Shown: positions 1-11,779 of the stretch, one piece after another
Layout of the letters: each line of letters starts with the position of its first letter
How positions within the stretch are numbered: position 1 is the stretch's first letter
Source: Deroplatys truncata
Lineage: Eukaryota; Arthropoda; Insecta; Mantodea; Mantidae
Reading direction: 5' to 3'
Length of the DNA: 64,000 nt
Assembly: GCA_030765065.1 (NCBI GenBank)
Contig: CM060990.1
Span: 674,590,118 to 674,654,117, forward strand
Program-made: the position numbers and the translations under genes
Notes under the pieces: model-generated
What the model saw: the letters and a program-made list of their open reading frames with translations, nothing else
Told to the model about the DNA's origin: nothing
Database searches by the model: none

Positions 1-930
1 TCACCAGTATTAGTCATTGGAGTAAGTGAATACACGGGCAGGTGAGCGAGATCTCGCCTCGAGCTGTGTCGGCTTCAGGTATCTAAAGGGCGACTACACA
101 AGCTGAATTCTTTCTACCGAGCTGAACCCCCATGTCGGGAACATCAGAGCGAAGTGACTCACAGAAGCCAACATGGAAGTATTTCGCCACACACTGAACT
201 TCTGTAAACGTTCAAACACGTGGGAAATACAGCGTGAGCATTCTTATGATGCGACGAGGAAAACTGCCCAACCACAAATCAGGCGAGCGCTTCTCCGAGT
301 ACATACTCGGATTACGCTACGGAAGTCCGCGAAAAGAACAATGGATAGGCTCGCAAATGTGTAGACAGCTTATAGACTGAGAATGAGTCACCTAGCCATG
401 TGAATGAAGATACAATGGAATGTGATACGTCAGCTAAATTAGCTTCATTTAGAAGTCAGTTAACGCTGCAGGTTACATCTCTCCACCTGCATGATTTCAT
501 TTAGATATAAGAGTAGATTGATTCACCTACAACTTAGGCTGTCAAGGCAGGTGCCAGGAAGATGAATCTCGCAGTACTTTACACAGTACTAGTTATCTAA
601 AAATACTAGATATACATCAGTATCTCAAGCCCGAGGTATCGACAGTATTACGGCTAATTGCATGATAATCCAGGCAAGCTTTTGCAGAAATACCTCCATT
701 ACCTATTTCTTTCTACATACAAGAGGGATGCAGGAGACTGCAGCGATAGTCAAATGTTTATAAAATCAGTTGCTATACGATGACCCTGAAATTCCAGACC
801 CTTTTCATGACATTGCGGGAAACAACTGAATGGTGGCAGCACTTTAAAGGATAATCAGTACTGAAAAATTGAAAGCAACAACGGATATCCAAACACGTGT
901 TTGAATTTAGTGCCTTAGTGTTTTAACACG
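1..930. other. No gene recognised
   Basis: AT-rich DNA with no reading frame resembling a known protein. A 63-codon frame at 173-364 is basic and low in information, with no recognisable motif, and I do not call it a gene. Confidence 0.5.
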
Positions 931-1275
931 GGTGTTGCCGTAGCCGAATGGTTAGACCACTCACCGCTCAATCCCAGGAAACCGCACGTGGGATTTGTGG
1001 TGGACAAAGCGGCGTCTGGGTGGGTATTCTGTGGGTTCCCAGTTTCCCCCGCCATTCATTCCACCAATTGCTCTATCATCACCTTTCGTTACATTCATCT
1101 CACCGTCATTCCATATCATCTCCTTCCTCGCTCTCATACCAGGCTTCAGGCTGATCGCCCATCCTGGCTGTTCTCTCTGATCCATAGTCTGTGTCCCCCG
1201 ACAGGCGTCTGAACCCATGCACCCGCTTGTAAGTGGGGTATAAGCCCTAACAACGGGGAGAGCAAACAGAGAAAG
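931..1275 (+). repeat. tRNA-derived SINE, type B
   Basis: The head reads GCCGTAGCCGAATGGTTAGA (936-955), a good match to a tRNA D-arm and RNA polymerase III A box, followed by a diverged B-box region and then a C/T-rich body (cccgccattcattccacc and similar). The stretch is much richer in GC than its flanks. Short open frames on both strands here are by-products of the repeat. No target duplication was found. The body differs from the type A SINEs at 2.2, 4.8 and 5.6 kb. Confidence 0.6.
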
Positions 1276-2202
1276 AAGAAGTAATTTAATACATTATCGA
1301 TTTTTTGGGAACTGGAGAAAGACACAATACTTTATTATTTTTGAAGGAAGAGTTTCCAAAAAATTTTAGCCGTTGACTGTAAAGAACCGTGCTCAAAAAT
1401 AATATACGGAATCTAAAACTTTAATACGTTAAAAATTTTACCACGTGTGGCATTTCATATTTTACTTAATTATCACTCTTAAAATTATTTTCTCTGAAAC
1501 CTTGGGCACGTAAGACCGCGAAAATTAATGCTCTATTATAATTATGTTGAAACAATCTGTGTTAACAGTTTCAACTCGGTTGAAATTTGTGGAAATAACA
1601 ATTTTGGTATCGAGTATCTATCCTTAAAAGGTTAAAATTCATTAATTTTAGTCAAGATTACCTGGTTGCTAACAATGAGGAACATTTTGATAGAACTTAG
1701 AATTTACGTCTATAATATGAGTGAAAAAGCAATTTGTAATAAGATCTAGCAAGGAGTTACCAACTTTTGCAATATAATTTGTATTACAGTTTCATGGTCG
1801 GGTTAAAATTTTAAGTTGATAAATTAAGCTTTGCAAATTTTAATACGTTCACTGAGCAGCTGCCCTAATAAGAAATAAGACAAATCGAAAAGACAAATTA
1901 CTCAGGGGACCCTGCTTAGATAATATCCACGGGAAGGCGTTTTGTATTTTATTACACCGATGTTACTCTTTTGGACGGTTTAAAGTCATTTTAACAACTC
2001 AGGTCATGGAATGGTTAAAATGAATAGTGCAATGAACCCAAGGAGCGCTAAGCTGAGAGTTATCAGATTTTGCCATATGAAGGTAAGGGAAAATCCCGAT
2101 AAAAAAAATTATCTAGGCAAATCACCTCAGGCTAGCATAAAGATGGGCCTCCCATGTACAAGAACAAAAAATGGAAATTATGTTTATCCAAATAATACCT
2201 CA
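1276..2202. other. No gene recognised
   Basis: AT-rich unique-looking DNA. Nothing recognisable; the 64-codon frame at 2011-2205 has no known motif. Confidence 0.5.
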
Positions 2203-2600
2203 TGAAACCGAGGGCGACTTTTCAGGCTCACATTCCAGAGGTCGCAGATTCGATTCCCGTTGGACCGCCCATGCTGACTGGATTTTTCGTGTTTTTTCCA
2301 GTTAGGTAGTCGAATGCTGGGGTGTATTAAATACTACCACAAATTTTTCCGTTCTTCGTTTCCTCTCATTTTGGTTCAATATACATTTTCAGGGTGGCAG
2401 GGCCAGGCGGGGAGCACGGTTGTGTGCGGCATATGCGGTGGATGTGCTTTAAGAAGAGAAGTATTTCTTCGTTGCCCTGTAGCCTTCTGCTTGAACCCGT
2501 TCGTCGGAATAGCGTGGCAACAAAGGGGCGTCCGGGGATGCTCATTCTGGAAACTTAAGCAGCCCGCTGCGTCTGCCAACCTTCGTATTCTCTCACCTCT
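2203..2600 (+). repeat. tRNA-derived SINE, type A, diverged copy
   Basis: A B-box-like GCAGATTCGATTCCC lies at about 2244-2258, followed by the same body seen in the copies at 4.8 kb and (reversed) 5.6 kb: a 'ccgcccatgctgactgg' segment, a 'cgaatgctggggtg' segment, a 'tactaccac' segment and a GC-rich stretch with 'cagggccaggcgggg'. The A box is degraded. Probably an old copy. Confidence 0.6.
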
Positions 2601-3391
2601 TCCCTTACTCCTGGAGTTTTAGTAAACCAAATAGCCCTAGCCTTGTACCCATTGTTGATATCCTCCACCGGTTCTAAGTCCTATCCCTGTCCTCTAAGAC
2701 CTTATGAAGAAATAAATTTAATTTTAAAAATATGCATTCGGTATGACTCTTTTAACACAATGTTTCCTTTTATTAACAGATTAGTATTGGCATTGATCGA
2801 GTTTCTTTCCCAAAGATTATATCTAAGCACCCAATAAAATAAGGTGACTATTAAGTATAAAGTGTTAAACGTAACTAATAAGAATATTATGTACTGACTT
2901 GAAAACTTTTATGTTTAATCTGAAGTTCAGTTTTGTTGCGACATTTGTTTCACTCCAATTTATTAAATAATTTAGTTGTAAGAAAAACTTATTATTTTCT
3001 GGTGCAAAACTCGACAGAAAATCTGGGTGAAGCAGTTTTCTGTGATCAGAAATGAATCATCGACTACATGAAGATAGTCACATTAATCTACCTCGACGTC
3101 ACACGGTGCATGTGACTAATACAGATGGGGTAATTATATAACAGATCATATGTGCCGATAGCCTGGCCCTGGATTCTATATTATAATTTTCCTGTAATCA
3201 CTGTTTAACTACACTGCTGGTGTAATAAAACGTCCCACACAAAGACGATTTCGTCATGGTCTGTATATTCCTTTTCAAATCTCTACATAATATTGTGCTG
3301 GGTGCTTTATTCGCGAGTAACCACAACAGAGACGAGAGGTTTCGCCTTCATTTAAATGAATGTATGATCATTTGAAGTAACAAAGAAATAC
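2601..3391. other. No gene recognised
   Basis: AT-rich; no coding or repeat signature noticed apart from the flank of the MITE that follows. Confidence 0.5.
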
Positions 3392-3776
3392 TACACAGGG
3401 TGGACCATTTAAGTTGAGACGCTACAATATCTCCAAAACTAAGCGTTGTAGAAAGAAATGTCGTGAATAAAACTTGCTTGATATTAGGGGGGAAAGTAAA
3501 TGCCATTAATTAGTTGTGTTTTGTTTGGAGGACGTTATGGTAGTCATTTTAGGGTCAACTTAATTTTTTTAAATGGAAACCTACAATTAGGTTGAAATAA
3601 ATTGATCCTAAAATGACCATCACAACGTCCTCCAAATAAAACACGATTAATGACATTTACGTTGTCCCATAATATTAAGAATTTTATCAAAGATATTTCT
3701 TTCTACAACGCTTAGTTTTGGAGATATTGTACGGTCTCAATTTAAATGGTCCACCCTGTGTAGTATTTCTTTGTTA
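3378..3776. mobile_element. Palindromic MITE, copy 1, inserted in a palindrome
   Basis: A near-perfect inverted repeat: the left arm starts CACAGGGTGGACCATTTAAG and the right arm ends with its complement, with a short loop near 3580. The element proper is 3394-3760, flanked by TA on both sides (3392-3393 and 3761-3762), as expected for Tc1/mariner-type MITEs. Beyond the TA the flanks are themselves exact complements for 14 bases (taacaaagaaatac against gtatttctttgtta). Two further copies lie at 6629-7822 and 28311-28903 with different interiors. It encodes no protein; the mobilising transposase is unknown. Confidence 0.8.
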
Positions 3777-4817
3777 GTATTCACAATTCCAATACTAATG
3801 CTCTTTAATATACCTATAGTTTTCCATAGAAACCGCCATATGTTTTGGTAAACCTTCTATTTGAAGAAATCGTTTTCGAAACCTGTCCCCCTAAATTTCT
3901 ACCAACGTGCCCATCATACGCACAGGATTCAAGCATTGTAGATGTTTAATAAGAAATTTATGTAGAAGAATAAAATTTAATGCCTCCAGCTCACTTATGA
4001 AATTCCACGACTTTCAAAGAAACAAATTATCCAAAATTAGAAACAAAAGAGAAAAACTCTAATGCCTATTATATGGTATCTTCTTTTAGATATAAAATAG
4101 CTGTGCAGGCTACTTGATACTACAAAACATACCAAACCGGTATATACTTTAGGCCTGTAGAACATATTTGGAGAGCAATAACAGTGAAGCTTTCTGAAAT
4201 AGTGTGTCACTTTTACACCTTGTTTTACAAAAATTTCCCTTATTCAGTACATTAGTGTTTTATTCATTAATATTTATTTTTTCAGCTTTGTTCTTACCTT
4301 TTGCTAAAATAATCCTCCAATATATGTATTAATAGAAAGGTTATAATAAGAACTAATTTAGAAAATTATTAACATATTCGCAATTCCTACTTCTTCCGCT
4401 CCATTACCTGTGGTATGTAGTGGAAATATCTCATTCCACCATAAAATAAGATTTCGAGATCCTACTGCAAATATGTGTTTTGAAGCCCAGTGAACACAGC
4501 GCATTAAGACCCTTCTAGAAAATTGTCTGCGAGGCGTGTGCGTGTGTCCTCTTTAATCTTTGAACAACACGATGAAGCAAACCAAGGACTGAATAAATGC
4601 TAAACTTCTATTTCCCCTCGAAAGCATGCGATGCTACAAGGCAAAAGCTTTCGAAATCTCGCTGCCAAAATAAAGTCGTACACAGTAACAGCTTCAATAC
4701 GACGTTAAACGTTTATATCACGCAAGTAAAGTGTTAACGATAATGCTATGAATAGTTTTTGAGAAAAGTAGATCCAAGGTTTAAAAATCCAAAGTTATAC
4801 ACCTCCCCTTAAATATA
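3777..4817. other. No gene recognised
   Basis: AT-rich DNA with nothing recognised. Confidence 0.5.
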
Positions 4818-5300
4818 CCGAGCCGCCTCGGCTTCACGGTAACGTTTGGGGCTCGCATTCGGCAAGTCCCGCGTTCGATTCCCGGTGGCCGCCCACTCTA
4901 ACTATGGGTTTTCATGATTTTCTTTGGTTGACAATGCTGGAGCGATATATTCTACCACGGCTCTCCTCTCTCCCGCATTTCTCTCATTTTATCTCCCTTT
5001 TATGTTTCAGGCTTACTTCGGGGCTATGTTTCGGCCTGTATCGGGCAGATGTCGCAGAGGCTTTTGCTTTGGGACTGTTTCCACTGTCCCACTGGAGGAA
5101 CGTCTCCGATCGGCCCTCCCGTGGCCGGGTGATCAAACCTGGAGCTGTTAGGGAACTCTGCGCGTCTTTGTCCACTTGCAACCCGTGGTTCCGTCACCTC
5201 ATCCGTTCCTCCCGGAGGTGTATGTACAATACATCCATGAGGATGCAGTGCTAGGTGTCCCCTCCGTTCACTAGTCTAGTCCAGTCCAGTCCCCTTACAT
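4818..5300 (+). repeat. tRNA-derived SINE, type A
   Basis: Starts with a tRNA-like head: A-box-like CCTCGGCTTCACGGTAACG, then B box GCGTTCGATTCCC (about 4871-4883), then 'ggccgcccactctaac'. The body shares blocks with the reversed copy at 5555-6057 (ttctaccacggctctcct against ttctaccacgactctcct). GC-rich and about 480 bp long. Frames of 116 and 75 codons run through it but only translate the repeat. Confidence 0.7.
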
Positions 5301-5554
5301 TTAGATAATGTCTGCAAAAGCACTCACTTTCCTGGAGAAAACAATATTTTAACTAAGGGAGTGTCAAAGAGTTAAACCAAGAGTGGCTTACTCCCTGGGA
5401 TGTAAAATTTACATATCCGTAGCGACATTCAGAACTTTATATGTGTAATTCACTTGTCGTTTTCCTATGTGAAGGAGTTGCTATCTGTATTCTCAGATAT
5501 TAAAACAAGGTTTGTATTCCGAGACATAGAGATAATAATTCTATGTCTATCATA

Positions 5555-6057
5555 AGGTATAGGTAAAAGTACGTAGCACGGAACCGGAGCAGAGCAACGC
5601 ACGCAGGCCAGTCGCCCACTGTGCTTCCAACGTCACCCCTGGAAGGGAAGGATGAGGGGAGAGATCCGAAGCATGGACGAGTTCCCTAACATTTCTAGTT
5701 AGAACGCATCCAACGCCGCACGGTCCCTGCTCACAGGCCACCAACCTCCAGGTTCCCCGGAGCGGAGCCCCACGCTGAGGAGAGCGGTACCACAGCGACG
5801 CCAGGGAAGAAACCTTTACAGAGCACAAACCACCGTCCTGCCGCAACCCGCCGAACACCGTCGCCTGGTCCTACAACCCTAAAATAGATGACAAGGAGAG
5901 TCGTGGTAGAAGATGAACCACCCCAGAATTCGCCTGGCGACCCGGGGAAATCACGAAAAACCCTGGGCCAGAGTGGGCGGTCGCCGGGGATCGATCCCGG
6001 GACCTCCCGAATGCGGGTTTCAGACGTAACCGCCTGAGCCATCCCACTCGGTTTATG
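5555..6057 (-). repeat. tRNA-derived SINE, type A, minus strand
   Basis: Read on the minus strand the head has an excellent A box, GATGGCTCAGGCGGTTA, and B box GGGATCGATCCCCGG, followed by 'cgaccgcccactctgg', 'ggcgaattctggggtgg' and a GC-rich body of about 400 bp. This is the best-preserved promoter of the type A copies here. It lies in inverted orientation only 255 bp from the plus-strand copy at 4818. The 102 and 103-codon minus-strand frames are repeat translation. Confidence 0.75.
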
Positions 6058-6628
6058 TCTATCATACTTTGTCCTCAGTTAAATTTCTCCTTCTCCTGAG
6101 GATAAGGTCAAAGTAGGGCCAAGATCTCCTACATTTGAATATTATTCAATTATTCCTTTAAGGTGAATTATTCATCGGTGAAATTCCGTAAAAAATGCTA
6201 AACTTTTCGATTTTTTTATTTGTGCAATCTTATTATACTTATAACTTATACTTTAATGATATACAATTGCTTTTTAGCATCAAAAAATTATAACCACGAA
6301 TGTCTATTTAATTGGTCCTGTAACTTTTAAGTAAAGTACCGCGTTGAACTTTAAACGCAATTTTTTATCAGTTCCTTTCTTTCAGAACTTTTCACTGCCA
6401 AAATGCTCATTAGATTACAGTAAATAACTTATTGGCTATTTTCAGGAGAGCTTCAGGAATTATAGATTTAAAAATGTCGTGCATTAGCTAAAAATATGAA
6501 ATAAATTAGCTGAAATTAAAATCCATAACTCATATTGCAAAAGTTGAAAAATTTAATAATATATGAACAAAAAAGCTTTCTCTTAAACTATCTCAATTAA
6601 GAAATGCCTGTACAACAATTTCGTTATA
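6058..6628. other. No gene recognised
   Basis: AT-rich spacer between a SINE and MITE copy 2; nothing recognised. Confidence 0.5.
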
Positions 6629-7822
6629 GAGGATGGACCATCTAAGTTGAGACTGTACAATATCTCCAAAACTCAGCGTTGTAGGAAGAAATGTCTTGGA
6701 TAAAAGTTGCTTGATATTATGGGGTAAAGTAAATGCCATTAGTCGTATTTTATTTGGAGGACGTAATGATGGTCTTCTTAATGTCAATTTAAATTTTACT
6801 TTCTCAACTACGTATAGTAAGCAGGGGAAGTATTGCATTTCACCCAAAAATTCGATATCGAGATTTCACCGAAAATACAAGTTTTGAGGCGCATTTTTGG
6901 AAAAAGGTCCGTGTGTGCGTCCGTGTGTCTGTGAACAGCATAACTCAAAAACGAAAAGTCGGATAAATACCAAACTTAGTATTTAGGTTCAGTATCTTCC
7001 AAAGTTGCAACACGAAGATTTTAAAGAAAATCTCCCCATCCCAAACTACTCTTTACATGGAAAATTTTTCGAACATTTTGATTTTCTCAAAAATGGCTAT
7101 AACGATTTTGATTAAAATATCACACGTTTAAGATACTTTCATGGCAAATGAAATCTATATCTTGAATTTTCTGGGAATGTCCCCAAAAGTCGTCTTCATT
7201 CTAAATAAATTTTCCATAACTGCATAACTAAAGAGATAGACAAACTTTTACTACACAAAAATGCAGATCTCGTTAAAACCCACAATTTTATATCATATAC
7301 ATGTTTTTGAACCATTTCCGAGATATTGTTTGTTATTTGTTTGAATTTTCCAATACATTTACTTTTCTCAAATGAGAATTCGTTATTCGTATTTTTTAAT
7401 TTTTTTTTAATATTCTGGACATGCAAAGAGAACGGAATGCTTCACATAGCAACCAGCTCTTAAACATTTGACTATCGCTTAAAGCCTACTATATTCCCCT
7501 TGCACCTACAATCTTAGCAATAATATACTACAATTTTTATATCGATTAACATGAAGTAAGTGAAGAATAAGCGTTTGTAAAAATAGTTTGTACAAAAGTA
7601 TAGAAAGACATGTGAGTATAACACATCAGATTTTTTAAATAGGAACCTACAATTAGGGGCAATTTAAATTGATCCTAAAATGACCATCAACAACGTCCTC
7701 CAAACAAAACACGACTAATGCATTTACTTTCCCCAATAATATCAAGCAACTTTTATTCATGACATTATTCATAAAACGCCTAATTTTGGAGATAACACTT
7801 CCAACTTAAATGGTCCATCCTG
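6629..7822. mobile_element. Palindromic MITE, copy 2, split by another repeat
   Basis: The left arm (6629 to about 6794) starts GAGGATGGACCATCTAAG and the right arm (about 7633-7822) ends with its complement, TTAAATGGTCCATCCTG. TA flanks both ends (6627-6628, 7823-7824). The arms match copy 1 at 3394-3760, but here they are about 830 bp apart, and the gap holds a member of repeat family R (about 6795-7440). The simplest reading is insertion of R into the MITE loop. Confidence 0.7.
6795..7440 (-). repeat. Dispersed repeat family R, copy a
   Basis: Shares an ordered series of blocks with the copy at 38505-39035 in reverse orientation: 'aagtattgcatttcaccc', 'gatatcgagatttcacc', 'gaacagcataactcaaaaac', 'ctttacatggaaaattttt', 'ggctataacgattttgat' and 'aaagagatagacaaac'. 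No coding potential or terminal inverted repeat was found, so the class is unknown. It sits inside MITE copy 2. Confidence 0.6.
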
Positions 7823-7974
7823 TATTTGTGTACTAAGCTCAAATTAAAAATTTGGGAGCTTATGATTAATCGTAGAGTCCAAGAAGATTTCATATTACCA
7901 TTTCAAAAACGAATTAACCATGAATAAATAAAGAAATTATGCTTGTTTTATGTTCTTGTTGGTATGCAGAAGTA

Positions 7975-9254
7975 CGAGGGCAGACCCAGAAGTACCCATC
8001 TGATGTATAGATAGTGGTTGTTGTTTCACACAAATGGCTTTAGTAGAAATTACCAATCTTATAAAGCTTAATTCTGAAGTTTGACGATGCTACGTCGTTT
8101 AGTAATTGTTTGGCAGCCACGAATAGTGAGCTCTCTAAGCGAATTTGTAAACATGGATAAAACTGGTCATCGTTATGTGATGCAATACTTTCATTTGAAA
8201 GGTCTTAGTCCAACTAATATTAAAGCTGAGCTTGATTCTAATCTGGGGGAGTCTGCTCCTTCGTTTACAACAGTAAAATATTGGGTGGCAGAGTTTAAGC
8301 GAGGTCGTACGAGATGCCAAGACGAACATCGCAGTGGTCGACTAAATGAAGTGACCACGCCAGAAATTGTGAGGAAAATCCACAGAATGGTATTGGATGA
8401 CCGTCGACTAAAAGTGCGCGAGATAGCAGACATCGTAGGCATTTCAAAAAGTGCAGTAGATCGCACACTAACTGAAAATTTAGACACGAGAAAGCTGTGC
8501 GCAAGATAGGTGCCGCGTTTACTTACAATAGAAGAAAAGCAGCGTCTTGAGGATGTTTTAGTCGAGTGTTTGGCGATGTTTCGCTGCAATAAAGCCGGGT
8601 TTTTGCGCCGATTCATAAACATGAATAGAACATGGATCCATCACTTCACACCTGAGACGAAGAAACAGTCAAAACAGTGCATTGAAAGGGGAGAATCGGC
8701 CCCAAAGAAGGCGAAGACAGTTTCATCTGCAGGCAAGGTCATGGCGTCATTTTTTGGGATGCGCATGGAATAATTTTCATTCATTATCTTCAAAAAGGAA
8801 AATCAATCAATGGTGAGTATTATGCAAACTTATTGCAGCGTTTGAATGATGAAATTTAGCAAAAACGGCCGTATTTAGCGAAAAAGAAGGTTCTGTTTCA
8901 TCCAGACAATGCACCAGTTCACACATCCATTATCGCCATGGCCAAAATCAATGAGTTAAAGTTCGAATTGCCTCCTCATGCACCCTATTTGTTCCCTGTG
9001 ATTATTTTCTATTTCCAAAGTTGAATAAATCTTGGTGCTAAAATATTTGCCAACAGTGAAGAGCTGAAGTCTGCAAGTAATGGCTATTTTACAGAACTCG
9101 ACGGTTCTCACTATAAACAGGGTATCGAAGCTATTGAACATCGCTGGGAAAAGTGTATGGAGCTGAAAGGAGACTATGTAGAGAAATAAAGATATTTTTT
9201 CCCAAAGTTTTTGTGTTTTCTTTGTTAGGTCGGGTACTTCTGGGACAGCCCTCG
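7975..9254 (+). mobile_element. mariner transposon, mellifera-like
   Basis: The ends are inverted repeats: the left begins CGAGGGCAGACCCAGAAGTA and the right end reads CGAGGGCTGTCCCAGAAGTA on the other strand, two mismatches in the first 23 bases. TA lies directly outside both ends (7973-7974 and 9255-9256). At 1280 bp it has the usual length of a complete mariner and encloses one broken transposase. The inverted repeat and protein resemble the mellifera subfamily. It is decayed and not autonomous. Confidence 0.92.
8153..9189 (+). pseudogene. mariner transposase, broken
   Basis: The start codon at 8153 gives MDKTGHRYVMQYFHLKGLSP, the standard N-terminus of this mariner group, followed by a paired helix-turn-helix region (ADIVGISKSAVDRTL). 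An in-frame TAG at 8507 stands where the family has Trp in 'CARWVPRLLT', and the same frame then continues to 8773. A frameshift near 8755 moves the reading to the frame carrying the first catalytic Asp (WDAHG, 8758-8760) and the second (HPDNAP, 8905-8907). A TAG interrupts this at about 8858, and the block that should hold the third Asp (SPD..P.DYF) is damaged by small deletions near 8980. The C-terminus survives as YKQGIEAIEHRWEKCMELKG up to the TAA at 9187-9189. It would have catalysed cut-and-paste transposition at TA sites; it is certainly inactive. Confidence 0.92.
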
Positions 9255-9256
9255 TA

Positions 9257-9672
9257 GGAACATTATATATATATATATATTAATTCTCTGTGAAAACATT
9301 GCGTTCAATGTGGTGTGATAAAACCAAATGTAAGGAACACTACATTCCTACAAAACCCTCATTCTACACTTCGATGGCTGTAGCCTATGTTTTCACCATT
9401 GCTTTACTAGATACTTACAACAAACTTGAATATTCTTAACCCTGATCGGGTCCCTAAACGTTTCTACTTATTGCCGCTAGGATCACTCGATCACACCATA
9501 AAGCCACGAAAGTTGCTATTGCTGTACGTTGCGTAATTGTCAAAGTGAATTATTAATTACTAATTGCATTTCTATTATGAAACTTAGAACCAAATTAGAG
9601 TATAGTTATGTTGATTTAGGATTACTAGTAGTGTTAAGATCGCCATTTTCGAAAGTACTTTTTTTTGTGATG
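9257..9672. other. Spacer with a short AT run
   Basis: AT-rich spacer between two DNA transposons, with a short (AT)n run at about 9267-9281. No gene. Confidence 0.5.
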
Positions 9673-9674
9673 TA

Positions 9675-10803
9675 GGGGAAAGGTCCCTAATTTGAACCGT
9701 CTCTTAAATTGAACAGCCCCGATATTTTCTAAACTATTCGTCAGATGTCACCATAATCCTATCAGAAGCGTGGTGTGGTCAGCTATGAATTCTTGGAGTT
9801 GTTGATTTTGCATTCTGAGCTGTGGTTTGAGTTCTATGAAGTGTGGTATGTTTTTGGTGCTTCAGAAATAATATTTGACTCATCTAGCTAAGCTTATATG
9901 ACCAATTAGGCAAGTTTAAGATGCTCTATATATTGCATGTTATGAAGTGTTTATTTAGCAACAATATTTATGTATACGTTTTTTCAAGCAGCTTCTCTTC
10001 TAGTCAGATAGATGCTAAAGTTTCCAAAATGGCGTGCCTCGTAAATTGAACCACTGTTTTAAACCTATATTGAACTGGTCCAATTTAGGAAACCTATTGA
10101 TGTTCTAGGATTATTCAACTGCGAATAGTATATCTTGTGAATAAATATTGATATAATATGTTAAGTTAAAAAAATCATGTTAAAACAGTGGCTGACATGA
10201 ATATGTGAATGTGAATTGTCTGAAATTATGGAGATGATGCAGTGTATGAGTTGTAGGATATGGCTTCACCAAAAGTGTGCAAAAGTTAGTGCTAAGAAGA
10301 AACTGTTTTATAGTGAAGACTGTGTATAATTGGACTCTTTTGTATAAGAGTAAAAATTAGTGAAAACTATATTTGCAAATAATACCTATTTCAAAAACCA
10401 AGTGACTGTCATTATATAAAAATACAAAATGTTCAAGGAAATTGCTATTCTTATCACAATTTTGGACTCTACTTTTGTTGCTGATAGCATATTTGTTTGA
10501 ATGTACAATAAAATATGTGTATTTTGTATTAATAAAAATACTTTTAAAATTTAAAGTATGTAGTTCATTTTAAGACACGGGTGGTTCAATTTAAGAACCA
10601 CGCTCCTAATTTGAACCGATTTACACCATCTCACTTTTTAAATGTTATTTACTTGATAATTGTATTAATTTTAAATTGTGTTGAGGATATTGATAGCGCA
10701 AGGATTTGTCACTTTAACGCTTATGTTTCTGAAAATTTTGATTTGAAATTATAATTATTATTTACTATTTAGGCGTAAGTGGTCAATATAGGGACCTTTC
10801 CCC
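9675..10803 (+). mobile_element. Pogo-like deletion derivative
   Basis: The ends are inverted repeats of GGGGAAAGGTCCCTA, each flanked by TA (9673-9674 and 10804-10805). The phrase 'ctaatttgaacc' recurs near both ends (about 9688 and 10610) and looks subterminal. The interior has no transposase core but keeps a short frame at 10228-10329 that resembles the PHD-like cysteine/histidine tail of insect pogo/jerky-type DDE proteins. I infer a non-autonomous element made by internal deletion of a pogo-type parent. Confidence 0.72.
10228..10329 (+). pseudogene. C-terminal remnant of a pogo/jerky-type transposase
   Basis: A 33-codon frame beginning MEMMQCMSCRIWLHQKCAKV and ending in FYSEDCV. It has the spacing CxxC, then W-L-H-x2-C, then a final C, like the last half of the PHD-like finger found at the C-terminus of many insect DDE (jerky/pogo) transposases. 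It lies in the right half of the element at 9675-10803, where such a tail should be. Too short to function alone. The family assignment is an inference from motif spacing. Confidence 0.5.
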
Positions 10804-10805
10804 TA

Positions 10806-11615
10806 CCTACCTACATTGTCTTCAAGATTAAGCAACATATTTGGAGATTAAGGCAGCTTGTAAACATTGCTGGATAAATTGAACATGAAGGTTATGATTA
10901 AATCAGGCTAATGGGTGTTATTTTAGCATTTTGACGTAAAATTCCGATAGTAGTGACGCATAATGGACCCAATATTGACTGTCATTTAGATACCGAAATC
11001 TGTAAATGTTGCTCGTAGCCTCTAATTGTAACGTAATATATAGCGATAAAAATGTGAATGCATAGAAAGTTCTGTATTTTACCGACTCACTATAGTGTTT
11101 CAATTCACAAATTGCTATGCACCGTTTCCGTATTTCTGTTTTAGTTCATTGTCTTTAAATGAAATGACAAGCCAGATTCTTTCTTCTGTTTTGAGTTGCA
11201 GTAATATATACAGCAATAAAGAATTTTATTTAATTATAGACCAATGTGCAAATTTTTCATATTTTACTTTAGAGAAATTAACCTACACAGACACACACAC
11301 ATACACACAAAATAAACAGACCATTAATTAACTGAAAACCTTTGCGTGTAAAGCTATTGCACATTGGAGAACCCTAATAATAATTTAGTTTCCGTCAATT
11401 CAACGATTTGCGATATATATTGAGGTGGTATAGCAGGGGAAAAAGGAAAAGATGCTGGGGGTGGATACGTGTAGGTATGCTTACGTAATATTTTATTACA
11501 GCGGAGCGTTAATCTTTTATGTTTTTATGTAATTCGAATCTAGAATTAATAAAGTCCATTTATAGCATCATGAATATGAAACATAAAGAATATTTTAAAG
11601 AAATCGTCAGGAATT
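10806..11615. other. No gene recognised
   Basis: AT-rich DNA with a short ACACAC stretch near 11286-11308. Frames of 61 and 78 codons have no recognisable features. Confidence 0.5.
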
Positions 11616-11617
11616 CG

Positions 11618-11775
11618 TTGCTATTTTCATACTTGCAACGCTGCCGGGCGTAACGTTTTGACTTGACTGTTCCGAGTTGCAGTATAGACATAACACTTCG
11701 CTACTATTTTCATACTCGCGCCGCTTTCGGGCGTGACGTTTTGAGTAGACTAATACGGGCAGCAGTGGCTGGCGC
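11618..11775. repeat. Diverged 70-bp direct duplication upstream of the MADF frame
   Basis: Two successive units share 'gctattttcatac', then a 'gcc-gggcgt-acgttttga' block, then 'agact' or 'tgact' (first unit about 11618-11670, second about 11697-11750). They are less AT-rich than their surroundings and end just before the MADF start codon. They could be promoter-proximal repeats of a small gene or subterminal repeats of a transposon. Confidence 0.45.
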
Positions 11776-11779
11776 GAGT

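Noticed and set aside
961-1218. Overlapping frames on both strands of 61-85 codons
   Set aside because: They lie within a tRNA-derived SINE; GC-richness removes stops by chance and no protein motif is present.
4904-5254. 116-codon frame
   Set aside because: Translation of a type A SINE body.
5550-6042. Minus-strand frames of 102 and 103 codons
   Set aside because: Same SINE family in reverse; no conserved protein between copies.
8191-8622. 143-codon minus-strand frame
   Set aside because: Antisense of the mariner transposase, whose sense frame has clear family motifs.
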